Below are positions 10,594 through 19,378 of a DNA stretch of 30,336 nt, piece by piece. Under the pieces are notes generated by a model, which had not been told where the DNA came from, ran no database searches, and saw only the letters and a list, made by a program, of their open reading frames with translations. The position numbers and the translations under genes were made by a program. Positions within the stretch are counted from its first letter, which is position 1. Every line of letters begins with the position of its first letter. Origin of the DNA: Chara braunii (lineage: Eukaryota; Streptophyta; Charophyceae; Charales; Characeae); assembly GCA_003427395.1 (NCBI GenBank), contig BFEA01000237.1, positions 1,690,721 to 1,721,056 on the forward strand. Direction: 5' to 3'.

Positions 10594-11465
10594 GTGTGCG
10601 TGTGAGGTAGCAGAAAAATTTGACCAGGAGTACACTAGACTACAGCTTTCATCACACCAAGGATAACCTCGTAGCTTCGAAATCTACAGATCCATCTCCG
10701 ATGCCGCCATCGTTGCTTCGGCACTCGAGAGTCAGCGACACTCGAAATGACATGACTTGGAGCACAACGACTATCATGTGACGAACTATTTCCCGAACCC
10801 GTGCTATCTTTCGTACCCCTTTGGTTTGAATCTTTCTTGAATCATACCGACCCTACAAGCACCCCGTTTGTTTTCTTGATTTCGGGCGCCGCGTTTTGGG
10901 CCCCCATCTTCCGGAAGCTTGTTGTGATTCTTCGGTTCTGCTTTTTCTTTTGCAATTCGGGAAATACATAGGAATTTACGTGCGCCTTAGCGAGCGCACT
11001 GGGAATTGGGCCCGACAGTTGGGGATTCCGGGATAAGCGAAACTTCGACGTGTCCTTTTTGTGTGTGAATGTTCTCGGTCGCGTTGGGGAAAACTCTCGG
11101 AATTTTGTGAGGATACGAATAGGCGTAGGACTTTCTTTTCCCGCATCGTCCTTTTCGCGCGCGGATATGGTGATTTCAATTTTAAATTGGTTTAGGACAT
11201 AGACAAGCTATAACTGTTTCGGTGCCTTTTTCTTTTTCTTTTTGTTGACAACGCCACATATACGAAGCTTTCTTCCCCCCCCCCCCACTCTATTGCCCGC
11301 ATCGTTCTCTCCAGCGCTCTTTCCTCCTTCCCCCCCCTTCTCATCCTCCCTTTTCGCAACTGTTTTCCCTCTCTCTCTCCCGCTCTGATCGATTGCGCGC
11401 CCATTTCCCGTCTTGCGCTACTTCTCGCGCCCTTTTTCCTTTCGCCATGAATCGAAAGCCCGGTC
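10594..11465. other. Unassigned intergenic sequence
   Basis: No gene, RNA or mobile element recognised. The second half is rich in pyrimidine tracts (a C run at 11276-11286, CTCTCTCTC near 11370). Confidence 0.4.
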
Positions 11466-11567
11466 GATCCTTCGATTACTCTCGCCCACCAATCAGACGC
11501 GTGGTACGATAGGATATGCCTAGTGCACGACGAATCTGATTGGCGAAGCTCAGAGCCTCGAAGGATC
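11466..11567. repeat. Imperfect inverted repeat with paired CCAAT motifs
   Basis: GATCCTTCGA at 11466-11475 is matched by TCGAAGGATC at 11558-11567. Inside, CCAATCAG-type and CTGATTGG motifs face each other (about 11489 and 11536). It could be a small foldback element or a promoter with inverted CCAAT boxes. Confidence 0.55.
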
Positions 11568-11570
11568 AAC

Positions 11571-11753
11571 ATGGCTTCTGCAGTGCGCTCCCCACCAAGT
11601 CTTCTCCTCCTGCTTTTTTTCTTACACTTCGATTTTCCCCGTGCCTTCTCTCTCCCTTGCCCCCCTTCTCGCCACTATAAATTTTACAAACGCGCCCGCA
11701 AATCTCTCTTACGTTCTCGACTCCCAAGCCAGCTTTCGGGAAGCAATGGCTAG
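11571..11753 (+). CDS. Small ORF, 60 aa, signal-peptide-like N-terminus
   Basis: The translation begins with SPPSLLLLLFFLHFDF, a hydrophobic stretch that would suit a signal peptide, and ends in a basic Arg/Lys-rich tail. I do not recognise it. A TATA-box-like CTATAAATT lies inside it at 11675-11683, so the region may instead be the promoter of a transcript starting downstream. It has no homologous context or splice evidence. Treat it as a weak candidate. Confidence 0.2.
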   Translation: MASAVRSPPSLLLLLFFLHFDFPRAFSLPCPPSRHYKFYKRARKSLLRSRLPSQLSGSNG

Positions 11754-11760
11754 GTAGAGT
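11675..11760 (+). promoter_or_regulatory. Candidate TATA promoter with short first exon
   Basis: CTATAAATT is followed about 30 nt later by a pyrimidine-rich stretch (CTCTCTTACGTTCTCGACTC) that would fit a transcription start, then AAGCAATGGCTAGGTAGAG at 11741-11759. ATGGCTAG followed by GTAGAG could be a tiny coding first exon with a splice donor, and read through it stops after three codons. The downstream N gap hides any second exon. Confidence 0.3.
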
Positions 11761-12144
11761 GTTTGGTGCGAGTCGGAAAGTCCTGTCGGGCTGACGATAG
11801 GCTGGCCGGTTGCGCGCTTGATCCCCACGACGGACTGTGGGATCTGGGCGAACCGCGTTGAGTTTACGTCGGCGGGGTGACGATCGCAGTGGTGGGAGTT
11901 AGCACGCGACGGCCGGGATCGTCAGTGCGGGCATGAGGATCGATGATTGGAGTTGAGTAGATGGTTGGCCTGGGGCCATATTGGAATTCACGGAGAATGC
12001 GCCTTTGTTGTTGCGGATCGTTATCTCTGGCGTAAGTGTACGGCGGCAGTGCCAAACTTTCTCTTTTCGGATCTTGTTATCTCCTATCTCGACCTTCCTC
12101 CCTCGTCTCTCTCTCTCTCCTCTATCTTTGAATGACGATGTGAC

Positions 12145-12390
12145 NNNNNNNNNNNNNNNNNNNNNNNNNNNNNNNNNNNNNNNNNNNNNNNNNNNNNNNN
12201 NNNNNNNNNNNNNNNNNNNNNNNNNNNNNNNNNNNNNNNNNNNNNNNNNNNNNNNNNNNNNNNNNNNNNNNNNNNNNNNNNNNNNNNNNNNNNNNNNNNN
12301 NNNNNNNNNNNNNNNNNNNNNNNNNNNNNNNNNNNNNNNNNNNNNNNNNNNNNNNNNNNNNNNNNNNNNNNNNNNNNNNNNNNNNNNNNN
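12145..12390. other. Assembly gap (246 N)
   Basis: Run of N. ORFs spanning it are artefacts. Confidence 1.
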
Positions 12391-13726
12391 ATGAATTTGT
12401 GTGCTCTCCTGTGTGAAGGAACTTCTTCCGGAACTCTTCCATTAGTTTCCTGGGTAATCCCCGGATGTCGAGGAATTGATCCTCTTGTCTTGTGAACGGT
12501 GGATGCGCGTGTACAATTCCCTCGGTTGATTTCCGACATGTGCACCCCTGTCATTTTCGCACCTTTCACAGTGAATATATGTATGGAGATGCTTGCCTTT
12601 TTGTATTGATTAGACGCCGCACTTGGCGAAATTTTGTTCGAGAATGCAAGAGTGTTTAGATCTGTAGTTCTGAATGCATTGTGCATGCCATCTGCCTTAT
12701 GTTGCACGACATCTGCAACCGATCTACAGGGCAACCTCGAGAAACAAGGCGCCTGGGATCAACGCCGTGGTGACTTACTAAATATGAGTCGCGGGTCGGT
12801 CCCTCAATTACATGCATGATCAAGCTGATGAGTGTTTTCTCTCTTTCTCGTGTCGAAAAGAATTGATTGGTGGTTGTGCGAGTGTTTTTCCTTGATGACG
12901 TCTCGGGATTTTTGCAATTGATTGACATGTGGACTGACAAACGCCCTTCGATCGGGCGTCAGGCTCCCGTATCTCCCGTATCAACGTGATCTTTTCCTTA
13001 CGATGAGGAAAGGACACGTGTATGCGAGTGGGACGTACGAGAAGCTGTCGCACGGATCGGCAGACGATATTACTTCCCTCCGGAAAATCGTTGTTCAGGG
13101 TTCGTAGAGGCTGGGTTTGTCATTATCGATACACACTTTCCACCTTACTCGATACTGTTGCCATTTAACGAGTTGATCGTCATCCCGTGGACGGCAGTAG
13201 AACCCCACTGGCCTCGCACTCTATGCACTGAGTGCCAACGCTTTGAGCGCTACGAATCCAAGGGTTTCCACTACCGCGTACGGAGTGAAGACGAACACAG
13301 GGAAAGAGCCACACGACTGAGGCCCTCCACGTCGGACTCAGAACTGACTGGTGAACGACGTCGGGACGTAATACGAAGACGAGACACGCGAAGCGTGCCG
13401 AAACCTTTTCGCTCTAAATGAAGGGCCGTAGCACGGTGGGAAGTCCGACAATACTTTTTGGATTGAATTTGTATCTCTCTCCCCTTTCGCGCCGAACTCT
13501 CGCGCGCATTTTGCGATGTGCGAAAAACGGTCGACTTACTCCATCGGACCAACACGGGGAATTTCAGTTCCGTCTGTGTCCCCACACTCAATTTCCAAAA
13601 ATCCTTTGCACACCCCATTTTGCTGTTTTTCTAGGCCCTTTTTCCGCACCTTTAGCACTCCGAACGGAAGACAGCACAGGGCGTGAGGTTGCGCGTCACA
13701 ATCACGCTGAAAGGGAGAAGCATCTC
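12391..13726. other. Unassigned sequence after the gap
   Basis: Only short ORFs without recognisable domains (for example one at 13158-13421, Arg-rich). A CACGTG box occurs near 13014. No RNA gene or repeat identified. Confidence 0.4.
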
Positions 13727-14110
13727 TCACTTGATCTTCTTCTTGGACCGCAGTTGGTTGCTGTGGCCACACTTCTTCTTCCTACAGTTCACCGCTCGCA
13801 GATACAGACTCGCGTAGCACTTGGGGCACATCATCTTCTCCTGATTATACTTCCTCGCAAGAGCCACCAGCGAAGGCTCGATGATTCTCCACGAAGTCTC
13901 AGCACAAGACGTAGGGTGGACTCCTGGATGTTATAATCTGCGAGGGTCCAGCCATCTTCAAACTGCGTTCCCCCAAAGATGAGTCTCTGCTGATCCCGAG
14001 GAATCCCTTCCTTGTCCTGAATCTTCGTCTTCACGTTGTCGATGGTATAGCTACTCTCGACTTCCAACGTTATGGTCTTGCCCGTGAGGGTCTTGGCAAA
14101 AGGTCTGCAT
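13727..14110 (-). pseudogene. Ubiquitin-ribosomal protein eL40 fusion pseudogene
   Basis: The minus strand encodes a nearly full-length ubiquitin ([34 protein letters not shown]) fused to the 52-residue eL40 ([30 protein letters not shown], ending KKKIK). Normally the fusion is cleaved to free ubiquitin and a 60S subunit protein. Two frameshifts break it: an extra T in the TTTT right after the start (ATGCAGACC), and a missing G at the ubiquitin/eL40 joint (GGAGAATC instead of a two-Gly codon run). Lys48 reads Thr and Lys63 is deleted, with other changes such as D21Y, P38R and R54W. The four eL40 zinc cysteines remain. There is no intron, compatible with a retrocopy. Length is 384 nt against 387 expected, fully explained by these indels. 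Confidence 0.92.
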
Positions 14111-14114
14111 TTTT

Positions 14115-14123
14115 ACTCACCTG
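14115..14123 (-). promoter_or_regulatory. Consensus splice donor directly upstream of the ubiquitin start
   Basis: On the minus strand CAGGTGAGT lies 5 nt before the pseudogene's ATG. Plant ubiquitin genes often carry a 5'UTR intron, but there a splice acceptor, not a donor, precedes the ATG. It may be chance or a rearrangement remnant. Confidence 0.3.
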
Positions 14124-14866
14124 TTCCGTTTCTGGGCCGAGTGTGAACGGAACGGAACTCCCCCCGACTTCACGCCCAACGCCGCCGAGAAAGAGGGATC
14201 TAACTTGTTTGTCTTGCTGTTATTTCGAGTTCATACATCCCCTCTTGAAGTTCGATGGTCTGATGAATGGGTACCCCCTGCAGTTCTCTACCCTGTGGCC
14301 CCTCCTGACTAAAAAGACGCACCACGAAACCACCGAGGCGAAGATTTCACAAGTAAGCGGAGGACGTGCTGCCGCTGGGTGCACATGCCTGCAGCAACCC
14401 CAATCGCTATCTCGTGGCCTGCTCGGCAGACAACCCGACGATAGCTATCCGGTAGGCCGCGCGCAGTACCTGGGGTGGGGCGCGCGGTAGCCAACCCAAC
14501 GGCCACTTCGCGTGGTTCACCACGCAGGTTCATCATCGGACCAGGACAACGTCAGAAGGAAAGGAAAAAAGAACAACAAACAGATCAGTGGGCCCAAACG
14601 CAACCTGGGACGCCCGATAACTACCAAACGCCGTTTTCTAGGAATCTTCGGGGTGGTTGAAACTCAGCAAATCGGGGAAGTAACTTCAAACTCGGCCGGA
14701 TTTGCCGCGGTCGCTGTACTCCACGCCACCAGAGTTTTCTACCGTGCTGTAAAAAGGGCGGGAAGCTTAATCACCTCTGGAACGTGATTAGTGGAGCTCA
14801 AGTACGCTGTGGAACGGCGCCAGTTTCGACTGTAGTGTAGTGTAGTGTGGTGTAGTGTAGGGAACC
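14124..14866. other. Spacer between the two ubiquitin-eL40 copies
   Basis: No gene recognised. It contains an 8-bp hairpin with arms CCGCGCGC (14457-14464) and GCGCGCGG (14480-14487), and a (GTGTA)n tract at 14831-14860. Confidence 0.45.
14831..14860. repeat. (GTGTA)n short tandem repeat
   Basis: Six imperfect 5-bp units directly beyond the truncated end of the second eL40 copy. Confidence 0.8.
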
Positions 14867-14984
14867 TTATTGCAGCCTCGCGTAGGACTTGCGGCACATC
14901 ATCTTCTCCTGATTGTACTTCCTCGCAAGAGCCATCAGCGAAGGATCGATGATTCCTCCACGAAGTCTCAGCACAAGATGTAGG
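14867..14984 (-). pseudogene. Truncated second ubiquitin-eL40 copy
   Basis: The minus strand reads [38 protein letters not shown] and stop. This is the last part of ubiquitin joined in frame to the first 29 or so residues of eL40. The ubiquitin/eL40 joint is intact here, unlike the copy at 13727-14110. The second zinc Cys is Ser, and homology ends just before the TAA at 14867-14869, where a (GTGTA)n tract begins. Upstream of the homology (beyond 14984) nothing resembles ubiquitin. Both copies lie on the same strand about 1.1 kb apart, so a partial tandem duplication or two retrocopies are possible. Confidence 0.88.
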
Positions 14985-15052
14985 CTCGCATGTAGTGATG
15001 TTGACACGGGGACGTACGAGGGGTCGAGTCGGGTGAAAGGCCTTGCAAGCGA

Positions 15053-15164
15053 GCGGGGGCCAAGGTCCCACTTGCACGGATTAAGAGATTCTGTCCGTTG
15101 ATCTTTGCTATCTACGGTCAATATCGCTTAATTCGTGTAAGTTGGACCTACAGTAGCCCCGGAT
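15053..15164. mobile_element. MITE-like foldback element, family A, copy 1
   Basis: Terminal inverted repeats of about 35 bp (GGTCCCACTTGCAC...ATTAAG at the left and CTTAAT...GTAAGTTGGACC at the right) enclose a short centre reading TTGATCTTTGCTATCTACGG. It matches the element at 18556-18664 in the opposite orientation, including the GC-rich outer ends (GGGGGCCAAGG and AGCCCCGG). It has no coding capacity, as expected for a non-autonomous DNA element or a structured repeat. Confidence 0.75.
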
Positions 15165-15278
15165 TGGTCGACGGTGGATGAGGGAAGCGGGAAGCAGCAG
15201 TAAAAGGTGTGTTAGTGTCACAGCTGCGAACGACAACAGGACGCGGTAAAGGAATTTTTGGCCCGTGGAGCTCATAGG

Positions 15279-15310
<32 letters not shown>
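15279..15310. repeat. A32 homopolymer
   Basis: Pure A tract about 340 bp upstream of the start codon of the three-exon gene. Possibly the tail of a retroposed sequence. Confidence 0.9.
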
Positions 15311-15314
<4 letters not shown>

Positions 15315-15404
15315 TCCGAATCGCGGAGGCGGGACAGGAATGGTGGTGACGTGTGGTGGAGTGTCTGATTTCCGCGAAATCAAGAGAGAGCTTCACAGTC
15401 TCAG

Positions 15405-15646
15405 AGATTGATTGCTGGAGATTGATTGCTGATCGTAGAGTCTAGGAGTATGTCAACGGTCAGGCGACGGTGGTTTTGTCTGTGGAAACTCTTATTACAG
15501 TAGATCCCTGCGGAGAGAGAGATAGGCCNGGNGGGGNGGGNGGGGTGNGGNGNGGNGNGGNGNGGNGGGGNGAGAGNGGGGGGGGAGGGAGGTTGGGAAG
15601 GAGCCGACAGTTATGCGGCTTATTGACGAGGGAGAAGATAGCGGCC
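15405..15646 (+). promoter_or_regulatory. Probable 5'UTR of the three-exon gene, with N-rich G tract
   Basis: Contains two direct copies of GAGATTGATTGCTG (from 15405 and 15419) and a G-rich stretch with interspersed N (15529-15577). The G tract is poorly resolved, so upstream open frame and promoter elements cannot be judged. No clear TATA box is seen. Confidence 0.4.
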
Positions 15647-15920
15647 ATGGCTTTGAGAGAATCGAAAAAGATGGATCCCGAAACGGAACTTCGATTGGCG
15701 GCGGAGATTGCTGAGGAGGCGAAGAGGCTGAAAGCGAAGGCGGAGGAGATTGGAATTAGTGCGTACCTTCAGGACGATGCGGTGATATTCAAGAAGGCGG
15801 CCATAGCCGCCTTGGCGCAGAGAGATGATCCACTTGCAGCTATCAGAAGCAGGTCGGGGATGGGACGCCGACGGCCTAATGAGAACTTCCTCCGCGCTAC
15901 GCTGCGTAGCGTTGAACAAA
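15647..15920 (+). CDS. Exon 1 of the 833-aa protein (residues 1-91)
   Basis: The start lies in a strong context (GCGGCCATGG). The first 60 residues are Ala/Glu/Lys-rich and probably helical (PETELRLAAEIAEEAKRLKA). They end in RRRPNENFLRATLRSVEQ, whose RPN-x-RFL-like pattern suits the conserved box continued in exon 2. The frame remains open upstream through the N tract, but no better ATG is seen there. Unspliced, it would stop 16 codons later at 15967. Exon end phase is 1, donor GTAAAAG at 15921. Confidence 0.8.
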
Positions 15921-16233
15921 GTAAAAGCTTGTCTCCTTGCCCTCCTGAGTGCTATAAACTCAAGTGAAAATACATAAATTAAACAATCTCTTCTTTTTCA
16001 ATCTGTCTGCCTGTCTTGCTGAGAGAATCTCCGCGTGCTTGTCTCTGCCTGGCAGTCATTATCTTACTATGCTTGTCGTCCTCAGTCTGTCTCTGTTGGG
16101 ACAGATGCCTTTCTTCGTGGACATCGATGAACCGTTAGATGGATGCATGGTAGGATGGATCTCGGTGGATCCATTCATCCATGGTGTTATAGGCCTTTCG
16201 TTTTCCCCTAAGAACAATCAAAGATAACAATGG

Positions 16234-16410
16234 TGAAGACATACGGGAGATGATGACGATGGTGACGATGATGACGATGATGACGATGATTATTAGTATG
16301 ATGATGACGATGGTGATGATGATGACGATGACGATGACGATGATGGTGATGATGATGATGACGATGATGATGACGATGATGACGATGATGACGATGATGA
16401 CGATGATAAG
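16234..16410. repeat. (GATGAC/GATGAT)n trinucleotide-based microsatellite
   Basis: About 175 bp of imperfect GAT/GAC units. The opposite strand reads as poly-His/Arg and is not a gene. Confidence 0.95.
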
Positions 16411-16549
16411 TTGAAGGTTTAGACGGAAGGTTGGACAACGAAGTCTATCTTGTGAAATCCAGAGAAAAGAGAAGATCGGATAACGGCTGTCACGAGGAGA
16501 TTGAGATGAATCAAGGGCAGGCAGAATGAGATAATCTTCTTTTTACGTG

Positions 16550-16629
16550 AAAAAAGTAGATGAAAATGGACTCAGAAAGCAAGTCACTGAAAATGGACTA
16601 AGAAAAAAGTAGATGAAAATGGACTGAGA
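16550..16629. repeat. Three short tandem copies with ATGAAAATGGACT core
   Basis: AAAAAAGTAGATGAAAATGG appears twice with a partial copy (ACTGAAAATGGACTAAG) between. Confidence 0.75.
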
Positions 16630-16802
16630 ATAGTTTTATGGCATTTCGAGGGGAAGAAGACTGGAGAAACAAGGGACCAGAGAAAACACTCGACTCGACG
16701 ATTTTGGATCTGGACTAGACGATTGTGGATCTGTTCGCTATTTTCAGCTACTGCCTTGTACACCTAAAAGGGTCGCTCAGAAAGCTGTTCTGCTGCTTTT
16801 TT

Positions 16803-16925
16803 GCAGCTCCTCCTCCTCCTGTTCCCCCCCCTCCTCCTCCTCCTCCTCCTCCTCCTCCTCCTCCTAGTCTTCATTCTGCTTCTCCTCCTGCTCCTGCTCC
16901 TCCTCCTCCGCCTCCTCCTAGCCTC
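16803..16925. repeat. (CTC)n-rich microsatellite
   Basis: Long imperfect CTC/TCC array. It gives Pro- or Leu-homopolymer ORFs in plus frames, which are not supported as genes. Confidence 0.95.
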
Positions 16926-17313
16926 CTCATCTCCTGCTTCTCCCCTCTATCTTGCAGCAGCATCCAAATCCAAATTGCCCAAAGAAACTTTCTCCTCTTT
17001 CGTCTACTTTCTCCCATCTGCCCAAATTGGCGGGCGACTTCGTCCCCAGCTCCCAGCTGGCATGTACATTTACAAGGCATCTCGCTTGAGAGCGAGATGA
17101 GGACAAGACGGACTATGGTCAGTGGAAACGTTAAAGATCGGGACCTTGATTTCCCGACATCATCGCCCGTACGGACAGCTGGAAGCGCAGTACGAAGAGG
17201 ACACTGCGCGCCGAGGATCTGGTCAATCATCCACGTGTACGTGGCATCTGTCCGAGGTCATCGAAGTACGGTCCGTGAGGAGCTTCCTCATTGTTTCAAC
17301 GGCTAAGTGGTAG

Positions 17314-17329
17314 GTAGAGAGCTCTCTAC
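17314..17329. repeat. Perfect 16-bp palindrome
   Basis: GTAGAGAGCTCTCTAC is its own reverse complement. No protein or RNA context explains it. Confidence 0.7.
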
Positions 17330-17402
17330 ACGTGGATGACTGCTGGCTCTGAGCTCATCATGTTCACAAGTTCAGACTCTCCTCCTCTATGAACGCACGA
17401 TG

Positions 17403-17450
17403 CCATGTGATGTGATGTGATGTGATTTTTTTTTTTATTTTTTTTTTTGT
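17403..17450. repeat. (TGATG)n and T-rich tract
   Basis: Three to four TGATG units run into T10AT11. Low-complexity intronic sequence. Confidence 0.8.
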
Positions 17451-17610
17451 GATGGGTTTTTCTGCCCACTGTGCCGTGAGTATATCGTCGTCGTGTCTTT
17501 TGTGACATACATATGACATCGAATGTCGTGTTGAATCACATCAACCCAGGTGTTAGGGCAATAGACGTCGGATGAGTCGATCGAGGACTTGTTAACTTCG
17601 GAATATCTAT

Positions 17611-17633
17611 ATCCTGCGTTCTATCCGCAGGAT
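17611..17633 (+). repeat. Short hairpin followed by GATGAG
   Basis: ATCCTGCG and CGCAGGAT form a perfect 8-bp stem with a 7-nt loop. A GATGAG-containing context occurs here and again 60 bp upstream. No terminator or riboswitch function is implied. Confidence 0.5.
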
Positions 17634-17731
17634 GAGCCGATGGGCACCGTTGATACGTGGGCACGGCGATGGTGGTGGTGGTGGTTATGGGCAAGGGAAG
17701 GAGCGGGGAGACCGGAGCGGGGAGAGGGGAC

Positions 17732-17808
17732 TTTAGCCGCGGGTGGAGGGGCGTTTAGTCGCGGTAGGAGGGGGATTTAGTCGCGGTAGGAGGGGGTTTA
17801 GCCGCTCG
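17732..17808. repeat. 22-bp minisatellite
   Basis: Units of TTTAGTCGCGGTAGGAGGGG type repeat three times plus a partial unit, following a G-rich tract. Confidence 0.8.
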
Positions 17809-17889
17809 GAGATGATGACGATGGTACGCCGCTATATAATGACTTACCGTATATATCACCAGTACATCTGACGGCCTCCGATTTCTGTC

Positions 17890-18004
17890 CTACCTTCTCT
17901 TCCTCCGAATACAACGTACGGTCATTCTAGCTGTATCTAGACTGAAAGATGCCTCAAATATACAGCTATAATGACCATAGGTTGTATTCGGGGGAAGAAG
18001 GTAG
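17890..18004. mobile_element. MITE-like element, family B, copy 1
   Basis: Terminal inverted repeats begin CTACCTTCT and end AGAAGGTAG. Similarity extends about 35 bp inward (CCGAATACAACGTACGGTCAT against the complement of ATGACCATAGGTTGTATTCGG). The centre contains GCTGTATCTAG. Same orientation as copy 2 at 18834-18944, with which it shares TIRs and centre. Non-coding. Confidence 0.82.
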
Positions 18005-18302
18005 CGTAGTGATGAGGAAGCGCAGCGGTGGCTCGTTACAGAGGGGCGGTGGGGGGAGGGTGCGGACAACCGAAGCAGCGCCCAGCGCCGCGACAATTCC
18101 CAAAGGGGTTGGGGTTTAACAGCTGACGCCCACAAAAAGACACACAAAGGGCCTCCACTGTTTTGTAATAACACCCTATCCAGCGGCTATGTCCAATGAG
18201 CAAGGGACACGCGTAGGGATGAGTTTCATCTGTGCCCCCGATCGTAATGCCCCATCATTTCTGCGAAGCGCTGCTGGCTGGCCGGGCGCACCCGTGCAAC
18301 TC

Positions 18303-18490
18303 TCTTTTTTTTTTTTTTTTTTTTTTTAGTGTCCGGGCAGGAATTCGAACTCGAGTCCGAAACAAAAAACAAAAAACAAAACAAAACAAAACAAAAAAAA
18401 AAACAACCTCGAGTCCGGGCAACCTCACAATTCTACTGGGGCCGTTAGACCCATTAGGCCCGGACTCGTGTTCGAATTCCTGCCCTGACA
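18303..18490. repeat. SINE-like tail and inverted T-arm-like repeats
   Basis: On the minus strand GAGTTCGAATTCCTGCCCGG (near 18352-18332) is followed by an A24 tract, like the 3' end of a tRNA-derived SINE (T-arm GTTCGAATTCC, then acceptor-like sequence, then poly-A). A similar plus-strand block, GTGTTCGAATTCCTGCCC, lies at about 18468-18485. No complete tRNA or A-box could be assembled, so the SINE assignment is tentative. Confidence 0.4.
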
Positions 18491-18555
18491 TGATCACTGG
18501 GGCCATTAGGCCCATTACTTTATTACCGAGCTTGAGGCTTGGATATCGTGATGGA

Positions 18556-18664
18556 ATCCCGGGGCTAGGTCTCACTTGCACGAATTAAGAGATACTGACC
18601 GTAGATAGCAAAGATCAACGGCCCAAATCTCCTAATTTGCGCAAGTGGGACCTTGCCCCCGGAC
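18556..18664. mobile_element. MITE-like foldback element, family A, copy 2
   Basis: The reverse-oriented partner of 15053-15164. Arms GGTCTCACTTGCACGAATTA and TAATTTGCGCAAGTGGGACC pair over about 30 bp, extended by CCCGGGGCT and GCCCCCGG at the outer ends. The centre reads CCGTAGATAGCAAAGATCAA, the reverse complement of copy 1's centre. The pairing is well preserved, so an RNA from it would fold into a long hairpin. Confidence 0.78.
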
Positions 18665-18690
18665 CAGCGTCCCCATACGTTCCTTCCAGG

Positions 18691-18691
<1 letters not shown>

Positions 18692-18729
<38 letters not shown>
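18692..18729. repeat. (AT)n microsatellite
   Basis: About 19 AT units, directly beyond the family A element. Confidence 0.95.
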
Positions 18730-18731
<2 letters not shown>

Positions 18732-18833
18732 AATATTTCAAATAACGTTTTTCAAAACAACCTTGGAAGCATTCATGACTAATCTATAAAAAAACAAAAA
18801 CACAATTCAATTACTTTGATCTGCATTATCTGA

Positions 18834-18944
18834 CTACCGTCTTCCGCCGAACACAACGCACGCTCCTTTTGGCTGTATCTGGCCGGAAATATAGCTTGTA
18901 TACATTCATTTTTAGGGCGCGTTGTGTTCGGGGGAAGACGGTAG
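18834..18944. mobile_element. MITE-like element, family B, copy 2
   Basis: TIRs CTACCGTCTTCCGCCGAACA and its near-perfect complement at 18920-18944 (one mismatch over 25 bp). The centre GCTGTATCTGG matches copy 1. The TIRs are better preserved than in copy 1, indicating a younger copy. No target-site duplication could be fixed. Confidence 0.85.
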
Positions 18945-19378
18945 TGTGGCAGTCACTCTACCCCGCCCGGCCTACAGGCCTCCGGCTGAGACTTTTGAGA
19001 CGAAAGTGAACTCGGCCAGTGTCAGCGACGACATGCCATGTGTCGTCGTCAATGTTTCCAGGAAGCTGTCATAGAAAGTATATGTCTCTACTGCGTGGGC
19101 TATCCCCGATGCCATCATCCACCCCACCCTCTCTTAGCCGTGTCCCACATGCACTGTTGGGCACACACCTGCTGCAATCGCAGCAGGATCTCCCTCGTCC
19201 GTGCGAGACGAACAACAGATGCAGCAGCCTGAGGAGGAAAATAGACTACGATATGAACCACCTACAGAGCGCTGAGCTGAAAGTTTATCACCACCACGGC
19301 GAGCTGTTGCGGACCAAATCCTGCAGCAGCTAAACACCCTGGCCTTCCCAAAAAAAAACAAAAAAAAACACGCTGGCT

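Noticed and set aside
16208-16438. His-rich ORF on the minus strand
   Set aside because: It is only a translation of the (GAT/GAC)n microsatellite.
16725-17306. 193-aa Pro-rich ORF and its Leu-rich overlap
   Set aside because: The centre is a (CTC)n repeat, the flanks show no domain, and it lies inside intron 1.
17560-17640. GGATGAGTCGATCGAGGAC as another hammerhead
   Set aside because: It lacks CTGATGA and GAAA in the right positions, and the nearby hairpin does not supply stem II.
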